Shown: one piece after another, positions 8,033-17,251 of the stretch
How the letters are laid out: each line of letters opens with the position of its first letter
Position numbering within the stretch: the stretch's first letter is position 1
NCBI GenBank assembly: GCA_020638905.1
Contig: JACKHP010000014.1
Span: 1-64,000, forward strand
Length of the DNA stretch: 64,000 nucleotides
Source: Planctomycetota bacterium
GTDB lineage: Bacteria; Planctomycetota; B15-G4
Direction: 5' to 3'
Made by a program: the position numbers and the translations under genes
Notes under the pieces: generated by a model
The model's database searches: none
Told to the model about the DNA's origin: nothing
The model's input: the letters and a program-made list of their open reading frames with translations, nothing else

Positions 8033-9682
8033 ATGAGGATCGCCGTCCCGAGGGAGGTCCACCCCGGCGAACAGCGCGTCGCGGCCACGCCGGCCACGGT
8101 GCAGAAGCTCGTCGAGTCGGGCTTCACGGTCGCCGTCGAGACCCGCGCCGGCGAGCACGCGAGCTTCCCCGACGACGAGTACCGCGAAGCCGGCGCCGAG
8201 ATCGTCGACGACGCGCGCGCGCTGCTGGCCGACGCCGACCTGGTGCTCAAGGTCGACGCGCCCACCGAGCATCCGGTGCTGGGAGTGCACGAGGCCGATC
8301 TGCTGAAGGAAGGCTGCTTCCTGGCCTGCTTCGTGTGGCCGACGCACGCGCACGAGCTGCTCGAGCGCCTGGCCGCGCGCAAGGTCACGACCTTCGCGAT
8401 GGACCAGGTCCCGCGCGTCACGCGCGCCCAGAAGATGGACGCGCTCAGCTCGATGGCGAACATCGCCGGCTACCGCGCGGTGGTCGAGGCGGCGAACCAG
8501 TACGGCAGCTTCTTCACCGGCCAGATCACGGCCGCGGGCAAGGTCCCGCCGGCCAAGGTGCTGGTGATCGGCGCCGGCGTCGCGGGACTGGCGGCCATCG
8601 CGGCCGCGCGCGGCCTGGGCGCTGTGGTGCGGGCGTTCGACACGCGCCCCGAGGTGGCCGACCAGATCAAGAGCCTCGGCGCCGAGGTGCTGTGCGTCGA
8701 GGTGCACGAGGACGGCGCGGGCGCGGGCGGCTACGCGAAGGTCATGAGCGAGGCCTTCATCGCGGCCGAGATGGCGCTCTTCCGGGCCCAGGCGCGCGAG
8801 GTCGACATCGTCATCACGACCGCGCTCATCCCCGGGCGTCCGGCGCCGAAGCTGTGGACGGCCGACATGGTCGCCTCGATGAAGCCGGGCTCGGTGGTGG
8901 TCGACCTCGCGTCGACCCAGGGCGGCAACTGCGACCTGACCCAGCCGGGCGAGGTGGTCCGCGCGCACGGCGTGACGATCATCGGCTACGAGGACTTCAC
9001 CAGCCGCCTCGCCACCACGGCCAGCCAGCTCTACGGCACGAACCTCGTGCACCTGCTGGCGGACATGGGCGGCGGCAGCGGCTTCCACGTCGACATGGAC
9101 GACGAGGTCATCCGTCCGGCGGTGGTCACGCACGCGGGCGAGGTCACCTGGCCACCGCCCAAGGCCGCGCCCAAGGCGCCGGCCGTGCCCGCGTCCGGAG
9201 CGACGCCCGTCGCCGCGACGCCGAAGCCGGCGACGCCCGTCGCGAGCGCGCCCGGCGGCAAGAAGAAGGGGGCGCACGCAGCGCCGGCGAAGAAGGCGCC
9301 GTCGCTCGCGATGCGCGTGCTCGGTCCGCTCGTGCTGGTCGCGCTGGCGGTGGGCTGGGTCTGGCTGCGCGCCACGTCCGACGGCTCGACGGCCGATCCC
9401 TCGGTGGCGGCCTTCGTGCAGCACCTGACGGTCTTCGTGCTGGCCTGCTTCGTCGGCTGGCAGGTGATCTGGAACGTGACGCCCGCGCTGCACACGCCGC
9501 TCATGAGCGTCACGAACGCGATCAGCGGCATCATCCTGCTCGGCGGACTGATCGCCACGGCGCGACCGCAGATCGACGCGGGCGTCGTGCTCGGTTCGAT
9601 CGCCGCGCTGTTCGCGATGATCAACGTGGCCGGAGGCTTCCTGGTCACCCAGCGCATGCTGCGCATGTTCCGGAAGGAGTGA
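8033..9682 (+). CDS. pntA: NAD(P) transhydrogenase subunit alpha
   Basis: PntA binds NAD(H) and, with PntB, couples hydride transfer from NADH to NADP+ to inward proton flow. This is the fused long form (549 residues). The soluble dI domain (residues 1-370) starts MRIAVPREVHPGEQRVAATP and has the GAGVAGLAAIAAARGLGA nucleotide loop. A 65-residue Ala/Pro/Lys linker follows, and then four transmembrane helices (dII) to the end, as in E. coli PntA. It is followed after 7 bases by pntB. The 297-bp upstream region contains no gene and no clear promoter. Confidence 0.96.
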   Translation: MRIAVPREVHPGEQRVAATPATVQKLVESGFTVAVETRAGEHASFPDDEYREAGAEIVDDARALLADADLVLKVDAPTEHPVLGVHEADLLKEGCFLACFVWPTHAHELLERLAARKVTTFAMDQVPRVTRAQKMDALSSMANIAGYRAVVEAANQYGSFFTGQITAAGKVPPAKVLVIGAGVAGLAAIAAARGLGAVVRAFDTRPEVADQIKSLGAEVLCVEVHEDGAGAGGYAKVMSEAFIAAEMALFRAQAREVDIVITTALIPGRPAPKLWTADMVASMKPGSVVVDLASTQGGNCDLTQPGEVVRAHGVTIIGYEDFTSRLATTASQLYGTNLVHLLADMGGGSGFHVDMDDEVIRPAVVTHAGEVTWPPPKAAPKAPAVPASGATPVAATPKPATPVASAPGGKKKGAHAAPAKKAPSLAMRVLGPLVLVALAVGWVWLRATSDGSTADPSVAAFVQHLTVFVLACFVGWQVIWNVTPALHTPLMSVTNAISGIILLGGLIATARPQIDAGVVLGSIAALFAMINVAGGFLVTQRMLRMFRKE

Positions 9683-9689
9683 CCGCGTC

Positions 9690-11105
9690 GTGGATCCGAT
9701 CCTCGTCACCACGGGCTGGCTCGCCGCGAGCGTGCTGTTCATCCTGAGCCTGCGCGGCCTCTCGTCGCAGTTGACGGCGCGGCGCGGCAACGTCTACGGC
9801 ATCGCGGGCATGGGCGTGGCGCTGCTCGCCACGCTCACGTCCGACGCGTTCGCCGACGGCGGCACGACGCGCTGGGTGCTCGTCATCGCGGCGCTCGTCG
9901 TGGGCTCGTTCGTGGGCGCGCAGATGGCGCGCCGCGTGGCCATGACGGCGATGCCCGAGCTCGTCGCGCTGCTGCACAGCTTCGTCGGACTCGCGGCGAT
10001 CCTGGTGGGCTACGCCAGCTACCTGCAGACCCACGGTGAAGGGACCGCGCGCACGATCCACCTGGTCGAGGTCTACCTCGCGGTGATCATCGGCGCGATC
10101 ACCTTCACCGGCTCGATCCTGGCCTTCCTCAAGCTCAAGGGGACGGTCTCCGGCAAGCCTCTGCTGCTGCCCGCGCGCCATCTTCTGAACCTCGTCGCCG
10201 TCGCGCTCGTGGTCTGGCTCGGGTCGCGCTTCTTCGCGGCCGAGGACACGAGCGGACTCTGGGCGCTGCTGCTCGGCACGCTCGTGGCGTTCGGCATGGG
10301 CTGGCACCTCGTGGCGGCCATCGGCGGCGCCGACATGCCGGTCGTCGTGTCGCTGCTCAACAGCTACTCCGGCTGGACGGCCTCGGCCGCCGGCTTCATG
10401 CTCGGCAACGACCTGCTGATCGTGACCGGCGCGCTCGTCGGCAGCAGCGGTGCGATCCTCTCGATCATCATGTGCCGGGCGATGAACCGCTCGATCCTGA
10501 ACGTGGTCTTCGGCGGCTTCGGCACGGGCGAGAGCAAGAAGCCCGCCGTGGCACCGAGCGGCGACGGAGCGGCGCAGGAGGTGCGCGAGGCGTCCGTCGA
10601 CGACGTCGTCGCGGCGTTGCGCGCGGCCAAGAGCGTGGTGGTCGTGCCCGGCTACGGACTCGCCGTGGCGCGCGCCCAGCACGCCGTGCGCGAGATGACC
10701 GAGCTGCTGCGCGCGGCCGGTTGCGAGGTGCGCTTCGCGATCCACCCCGTGGCGGGACGCCTGCCGGGGCACATGAACGTGCTGCTCGCCGAGGCCGCCA
10801 TCCCGTACGACATCGTGCTCGAGATGGACGAGATCGAGGACGACCTGCCCGACACCGACGTGGTGCTCGTCGTGGGGGCGAACGACATCGTGAACCCGTC
10901 GGCGATGACCGACCCGTCCAGCCCGATCTGGGGCATGCCTGTGATCCAGGTCTGGGAGGCGAAGCAGGTCTTCATGATGAAGCGCAGCCGCGCCGCCGGC
11001 TACGCGGGCGTCGACAACCCGCTCTACTACCACCCGCACACGTGCATGGTCTTCGGCGACGCGAAGGACACGCTCGACCGCATGGTCGCGGCGCTGCGGG
11101 CCTGA
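9690..11105 (+). CDS. pntB: NAD(P) transhydrogenase subunit beta
   Basis: PntB provides the remaining proton-channel helices and the NADP(H)-binding dIII domain. The 471-residue product has about nine hydrophobic helices, including the conserved stretches MPELVALLHSFVGLAA and LLNSYSGWTASAAGFML. The C-terminal dIII domain has VVVPGYGLAVARAQHAVREM, FAIHPVAGRLPGHMNVLLAEA and the NADP site VGANDIVNPSA. It ends with DNPLYYHPHTCMVFGDAK, as in typical PntB. A GTG start 7 bases after pntA indicates a two-gene operon. Confidence 0.97.
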   Translation: MDPILVTTGWLAASVLFILSLRGLSSQLTARRGNVYGIAGMGVALLATLTSDAFADGGTTRWVLVIAALVVGSFVGAQMARRVAMTAMPELVALLHSFVGLAAILVGYASYLQTHGEGTARTIHLVEVYLAVIIGAITFTGSILAFLKLKGTVSGKPLLLPARHLLNLVAVALVVWLGSRFFAAEDTSGLWALLLGTLVAFGMGWHLVAAIGGADMPVVVSLLNSYSGWTASAAGFMLGNDLLIVTGALVGSSGAILSIIMCRAMNRSILNVVFGGFGTGESKKPAVAPSGDGAAQEVREASVDDVVAALRAAKSVVVVPGYGLAVARAQHAVREMTELLRAAGCEVRFAIHPVAGRLPGHMNVLLAEAAIPYDIVLEMDEIEDDLPDTDVVLVVGANDIVNPSAMTDPSSPIWGMPVIQVWEAKQVFMMKRSRAAGYAGVDNPLYYHPHTCMVFGDAKDTLDRMVAALRA

Positions 11106-11185
11106 AGGCGCGTGGCGGCGGCCGGCCCCGGGCTCACCGATCCGCGGTATCGTGACGGGGAACCGTCGCGCGGGAGGAGCCTGGC

Positions 11186-12493
11186 ATGACGACCATCGTG
11201 CGATCACCGATCTCGGCGCCGCTGCTGGCGTTCGTCCTGGCGCTTGCCGTCCCGGCCCGGGCCCAGCAGGTCTGGGTCGTCGACGCGACGGGCGCCGGCG
11301 ACTTCCTCGGCATCGCGTTCGCGATCGACGCCGCGTCGTCCGGGGACACGATCCTCGTGCGCAGCGCCATCGACGTCGAGCTCAGCGTGCCGCTGATCGA
11401 CGGCAAGAGCCTCGACATCGTCGGGGACGGGCCGGCCGTGAACGCCGGCTACGCCCTCGGGATCCGGAACCTCGCGGAGGGGCAGTTCGTGCGCCTGCGG
11501 AACCTGGCGTTCGACGGGGGTCCGGCGGCGCTCGGCGCCGAAGCGCTGACGTGTCTCGACAATGAAGGCCTCGTCTGGGTCGAGGACTGCGTCCTGACCG
11601 GCCTGAACGGGATCGGGGCCTCGTTCATCGAGACCGAGGCGTGGCCGGCCATGCGTGTGGAGTCGTGCGCCGGAGTGATCGTCGTCCGCTCCAGCCTGCG
11701 CGGCGGGAACGGCAGGACGGCCTGCGCGAGCGGTCATTGCACGGGCATGGCCGGCGACGGCAGGCCCGCGCTGCTCGCGATCGGGAGCGACGTGATCGTG
11801 TTCGAGTCCGAGCTGCAGGGCGGCGACGGTGGCCATGACGGCGTGCCTCCGAAGCAGGCCGGCGCCGGCGCTCCGGGCTTGCGAGCCGAGGACGCCTGCA
11901 GCGTGCTGCTCGTCGACTCGCTCGCGCAGGGAGGCGACGGCGGCAACACCTGCGTGAACGATCCGACCACCTGCGTCGGCGGCGGCGGTGTCCAGCTCGT
12001 CGGCTCCGGAAACGTCCTGCGCCGGCGCCACGCGACGACCGCGGGCGGCCTGGGAGGTCTCGTCAGCGGCGACGTGTACGCGGCCCCGGGCGAAGACGAG
12101 GACGTCGACCCGGGGAGCGTCGTCGAGGTCCTGCCGGCCACACCACGCTCCCTCGAGGGCACGTCTCCAGTGCGCGCGGGCGAGGCCGGACTGCTGCGCT
12201 TCGAGGGCCGTCAGGGCGACCTCGTGGGCCTGTTCTGGTCGCCCGTCCCGGGCTTCCTCTACCTGCCCGGCAAGCAGTCGACGCTCGCGCTCGGACTCCC
12301 TTTCCAGGGACCGCTCTTCGTCGCCGCGGTGACGAGCCCCGACGGAGTCCTGCAGGTGCACTTCGGCGCGCCCGACCTGACGTCCCTCGGACTCGAGGCG
12401 CTGCCGTTCGACGTCCAGTGCCTGCACGTCTCGGACGGCCAGTTGCTGCTCTCGTCGCCGAGCACGCTCACGATCGTGTCGCCGGCGTTCTGA
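11186..12493 (+). CDS. Secreted protein with beta-helix-like repeats, function unknown
   Basis: A 435-residue exported protein. It has a Sec signal peptide (residues 1-26, ending PARA before QQVWVVDA) and a strong GGGAGGAG ribosome site before the ATG. The middle third is an irregular series of short beta-strand turns (LDIVGDGPAVNAG, VRLRNLAFDGGP, VLLVDSLAQGGDGG) that look like a right-handed parallel beta-helix with Gly-rich turns. The last about 110 residues form a separate beta-rich domain of the kind I associate with the C-termini of planctomycete exoproteins. Four Cys lie in the middle part. It opens a block of three such genes; the ligand or role is not recognisable. Confidence 0.75.
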   Translation: MTTIVRSPISAPLLAFVLALAVPARAQQVWVVDATGAGDFLGIAFAIDAASSGDTILVRSAIDVELSVPLIDGKSLDIVGDGPAVNAGYALGIRNLAEGQFVRLRNLAFDGGPAALGAEALTCLDNEGLVWVEDCVLTGLNGIGASFIETEAWPAMRVESCAGVIVVRSSLRGGNGRTACASGHCTGMAGDGRPALLAIGSDVIVFESELQGGDGGHDGVPPKQAGAGAPGLRAEDACSVLLVDSLAQGGDGGNTCVNDPTTCVGGGGVQLVGSGNVLRRRHATTAGGLGGLVSGDVYAAPGEDEDVDPGSVVEVLPATPRSLEGTSPVRAGEAGLLRFEGRQGDLVGLFWSPVPGFLYLPGKQSTLALGLPFQGPLFVAAVTSPDGVLQVHFGAPDLTSLGLEALPFDVQCLHVSDGQLLLSSPSTLTIVSPAF

Positions 12494-13306
12494 CGCCTGC
12501 CCTGTCCGGAAGGCGCTCGACGTGCCCAGCGCGGGTCGCCGCGACGACCCCGGATCCGCGCGCGAGGTCGAGGGCATCCTCGCGCGCGGTGAGCGGGCTC
12601 CGGGCTGGTCGCTCGGCGGTGCCCGTGCGCACGATCCGGACATGGCGTCCGGGTTCGACACGTGACCGCCGGCGAGCGAGCGATCGGGAGCCGCGCATCG
12701 CCGCCGAAGAGGGGCGTGCAGACGGGACGGCGATCGGCACGGGGCTTGCCGTCTCGAGCGCGGGATGGGGGCGGCGGTCCGTCCGGAACCTCCCTCGGGT
12801 GTTCCTACCCAGGACGGGACGTCGCTCCCTTCCCTCCCGAGAGCGGCCTTGGCGCCGCCTCGGGGAAACCCGGCGGGGGCTTGCAGCCGAGCGCGTTCGC
12901 CATATAGTGACACGCGGGTAGGAACATGTCGCCGAGGGGCCTGGAGGGAGCATGGTCCTTGGGTGCGAGCCGATCCCGGCGGGTCGTGGGGGACGACCCT
13001 GCCCGGTGCGAGCGCGGGATCCGTCCGCGCCGCCTCGGCCGTGGTGTGCGGAGCCCGTCACGCCGGCTTCCACCCGATCACGACCGTCGGATCCCGACGC
13101 GGTGAGCACGGATCGCTCAGCCGGCACGCGGCTTGCGACAGGTCGCCCATGCTTCCCGCGATCGAGCAGACCACGACCGCCGTCGGACGGGCACCGCACG
13201 CGGGCCCGTCCACCCGGGGTGCACAGCCCGGGTCCTCCGTCTCCGACTCACCCGAACCCGATCGACTCTTCCCCGACGGACGCGCGCAAAGCGCGATGAA
13301 AACGTC
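12494..13306. other. 813-bp region without a convincing gene
   Basis: No reading frame here shows both a plausible protein and the neighbours' third-position GC bias over any length. Two things stand out. A 47-codon frame (12522-12665, GTG start with a GGAAGG site) has coding-like composition but no recognisable product. A promoter-like element lies at 12881-12908. A 10-bp inverted repeat (GTTCCTACCC at 12801-12810, GGGTAGGAAC at 12916-12925) flanks the promoter. The rest is featureless to my reading. Confidence 0.5.
12881..12908 (+). promoter_or_regulatory. Sigma70-like promoter candidate in the long gap
   Basis: TTGCAG (12881-12886) and TATAGT (12903-12908) are separated by 16 bases. The -10 matches the consensus at five of six positions and is one of the few A/T-rich hexamers in this 70% GC region. 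Transcription would start near 12915, inside the right arm of a 10-bp inverted repeat, and would give a leader of about 390 bases before the exoprotein gene at 13307, or a separate small RNA. Confidence 0.45.
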
Positions 13307-15301
13307 ATGACCGCCGAACGTTCTTCCTGGATCCTCACGTCGCTCGCGCTGTTGGCGTCCGGCGTGGCTCTCGCACAGACGATCACCGTCGACATCGCGT
13401 CGGACGTGATCGACATCGACCCGAACACCGTCACCGTCGCCGACCTCCCCGGGCCGGACGGGCACGTCTCGTTCTCCGAGGCGATGGCCGCCTCGAACAA
13501 CACGCCCGGTCACCAGACGATCGGCTTCGCCATCCCGACGAGCGAGTGGACGTACCTCGACTGGTACCTTCCCGGCCGCGCAGTCGTGCACACGATCGGA
13601 GGCTTCTACTGGCGGGCCTATGACGAGGTGACGATCGACGGCACGACGCAGACGGCCTTCACCGGCGACACGAACCCCGACGGCGGCGAGGTCGTGCTGT
13701 GGGGCTCCACGATCTATCTCAACGGCGACGGCTGCACGGTGACGGGCATCGACAGCAGTACACTCTCGGTCACCGCCGACAACGGGCTCATCGAGGGCAA
13801 CACCGCCACGGGCATCGAGGTCTTCGGCGGCTCGGGCAGCACGGTGCGCGGCAACACCGGCGGCTACATCCAGATCGACCGCTCGAACGAGAACGTCGTC
13901 GTGGGCAACACGGTCCAGCGTGTGCGCGTGCTCGGGTGGGTCGGTGGCGGACAGCCGGCGACGAACAACCGCATCGGCGGTCCCGATCCCGGCGACAGGA
14001 ACGTCATCACCGGACTGGGCACCTGGAACAGCGAGGGCTGGCCGTCCGGTTTCGCGGTGCAGATCTTCGACTCGATCGGAACCCGCGTCGAGAACAACCA
14101 GATCGGGACCACGCCCGACGGGCTGTCGCAAGGCCACCTCGCCACGGTCTACGGCATCCAGTTCGAGGGCGAGAACCACGACACCGTGCTTCGCGACAAC
14201 CGCATCGCCGGCATCCTCGGGCACGGCATCGGCCCGCACTTCTTCGGCGTGCTCGGCAGCGCCGTCCACGTCTACGGGACGGGCAGCGGACTCTCGATCA
14301 CGGGCAACACGATCGGGCTCGACGCGAACGGCGAGCCCCTGCTGGGCAGCGTGACGGGCATCGAGACGACGAACTTCTACCTCGGACCCGTGCAGGACGT
14401 GGTCATCGGCGGAACGGGCGCGGGTGAGGGCAACGAGATCGCGGGGCACCTGCTGTCGGGCGTGAGCGTCGCGAACACGTTCTCGGGCGTGCGCATCGTG
14501 GGCAACTCGATCCACGACAACGGCGACCTGGGCATCGACCTGATCACGGCGGGCTTCGCCACCGGCGTGACGCCGAACGATCCGCTCGACGCCGACACGG
14601 GCGGCAACGGGCTGCAGAACTTCCCCGAGCTGCTGAGCGCCGAGAGGACGGACTCCACGCTGCGCGTCGTCGGCACCCTCGCGAGCAGCCCGGCGTCGGG
14701 CTTCACCCTCGACCTCTACGCGTCGCCCGCCTGCGACCCGTCGGGCTTCGGCGAGGGACGGCAGTACGTCGGATCCACGACGGTCTTCACGGACGCGGCC
14801 GGAGATGCGAGCTTCGACGTGACGCTCACGGCCGAGGTTCCCGCGGGCTGGTCCGTGAGCGCGACGGCCACGGCCGACGCGAGCGGTTCGACCTCCGAGT
14901 TCGGCGCGTGTCTCGCAGTCGACGACGGTGGTGGGCCCTGGAACGACCTCGGCCACGGGTTGGCGGGGGGCGCGCTCCCGATGCTGACCGGCATCGGCCC
15001 GCTCACGGCAGGCAGTGCGGGATCACTCGTGTTGTCCGGAGCGGCTCCCTCGGCGTCGGCGATCTTCGTGCTGTCGTTCGTCAGCACGCCGACGAGTTTC
15101 AAGTGCGGCACGCTGGTCCCCGTGCCGGTCGCCGTGCTCACGGCGCTCCAGACCGACGACAGCGGGTCGATCCCGCTGGCATGGACGAACTGGCCGGGCG
15201 ACGCATCCGGCGCAAGCCTCTTCATGCAGTACGCGATCGTCGATGCGGCGGCCGCCTGCGGCGTCTCGCTCAGCAACGCCCTCCGCGCCGACGTCCCATG
15301 A
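13307..15301 (+). CDS. Secreted right-handed parallel beta-helix protein
   Basis: A 664-residue exported protein with signal peptide (residues 1-23, ending GVALAQ). Residues about 40-470 are beta-helix repeats of the NosD/pectate-lyase-like type: recurring Asn-Gly-rich turns such as GNTIGLDANGEPLLG, NRIGGPDPGDRNVITG and IVGNSIHDNGDLGIDL, ending with NDPLDADTGGNGLQNFPEL, a common end of such helices. A beta-sandwich-like segment follows (about 475-545). The last about 120 residues begin WNDLGHGLAGG and form the C-terminal domain shared with the protein at 17252. Probably a cell-surface or secreted adhesin or carbohydrate-binding protein; no catalytic residues are recognisable. The ATG at 13307 is chosen because it directly precedes the signal peptide. 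Confidence 0.82.
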   Translation: MTAERSSWILTSLALLASGVALAQTITVDIASDVIDIDPNTVTVADLPGPDGHVSFSEAMAASNNTPGHQTIGFAIPTSEWTYLDWYLPGRAVVHTIGGFYWRAYDEVTIDGTTQTAFTGDTNPDGGEVVLWGSTIYLNGDGCTVTGIDSSTLSVTADNGLIEGNTATGIEVFGGSGSTVRGNTGGYIQIDRSNENVVVGNTVQRVRVLGWVGGGQPATNNRIGGPDPGDRNVITGLGTWNSEGWPSGFAVQIFDSIGTRVENNQIGTTPDGLSQGHLATVYGIQFEGENHDTVLRDNRIAGILGHGIGPHFFGVLGSAVHVYGTGSGLSITGNTIGLDANGEPLLGSVTGIETTNFYLGPVQDVVIGGTGAGEGNEIAGHLLSGVSVANTFSGVRIVGNSIHDNGDLGIDLITAGFATGVTPNDPLDADTGGNGLQNFPELLSAERTDSTLRVVGTLASSPASGFTLDLYASPACDPSGFGEGRQYVGSTTVFTDAAGDASFDVTLTAEVPAGWSVSATATADASGSTSEFGACLAVDDGGGPWNDLGHGLAGGALPMLTGIGPLTAGSAGSLVLSGAAPSASAIFVLSFVSTPTSFKCGTLVPVPVAVLTALQTDDSGSIPLAWTNWPGDASGASLFMQYAIVDAAAACGVSLSNALRADVP

Positions 15302-15405
15302 GCGATCGCAGGGTGACCGCGGTCGGGTCCGAGGGCAGGACCGCAGGCGAGTGAGCCATCGACGCACCCGTCACCCGGATCGCACTTCGCAGCGCATCCC
15401 ACTCG

Positions 15406-15672
15406 GTGGCCGGCCGGGAGTCATGGTCGTGTCCGATCCACCCGCGACTCCTGGAGATCCCGCGTGTCCCCCATTCTGGGCCGAGGGCGGCCAACACGCC
15501 GTACTTCGCGAACTTCCTCGGGTTCCTCGACGGCAACGGCCGGGCGGTCGCGGAGTTCTCCACGCTCGGGCCGCTGTCCGCGGCCGCGGGGATCGAGGTC
15601 CACTTCGCCATGATCACCGCGCAGCCCTTCGGCTTCGCGTCGAACCCGATCACGGTCTGCTTCACGCCCTGA
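15406..15672 (+). pseudogene. Decayed 3' end of another exoprotein gene
   Basis: From about 15487 to the TGA at 15672 one frame is clearly coding-like (almost every codon ends in G or C) and encodes about 61 residues, beginning ANTPYFANFLGFLDGNG and ending FASNPITVCFTP. This resembles the terminal strands of the C-terminal domains of planctomycete exoproteins. Upstream of about 15487 the same frame reads as non-conserved residues back to a GTG at 15406, and no signal peptide or body is present. The simplest reading is the leftover 3' end of a gene whose 5' part was lost, next to an intact relative. A short genuine protein is possible but less likely. Confidence 0.55.
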
Positions 15673-15700
15673 GCCCGAGGTGAGCGTCGATGGCTCGGGC
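15673..15700. terminator. Inverted repeat between the remnant and fumC
   Basis: GCCCGAG (15673-15679) and CTCGGGC (15694-15700) can pair as a 7-bp stem around a 14-base loop, directly after the remnant stop codon and before the convergent fumC stop. No U-tract is present. Its survival fits the idea that the remnant was once a full gene with a 3' end here. Confidence 0.38.
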
Positions 15701-15704
15701 CGCC

Positions 15705-17126
<1,422 letters not shown>

Positions 17127-17251
17127 TGAAGCGAGCGCGGGCGCCGGTCGCCAGTCTCCGGGATCCGGCGTACGATGTCGGGGCGCCGCGGGCACGGCTG
17201 CTCCGGAAGGATAGGTGCGCGCGGCCGCCGCACACCCCGGGAGTCCTCGTC

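Noticed and set aside
9160..9310. Possible frameshift or fusion point in pntA
   Set aside because: The Ala/Pro/Lys stretch is the flexible linker between the soluble and membrane domains of long-form PntA; the frame continues into four proper helices.
12468..13199. Minus-strand and plus-strand frames of 80-240 codons in the long gap
   Set aside because: Several overlap each other, lack third-position GC bias and have no recognisable domain. Only the 47-codon frame at 12522 was kept as a weak note.
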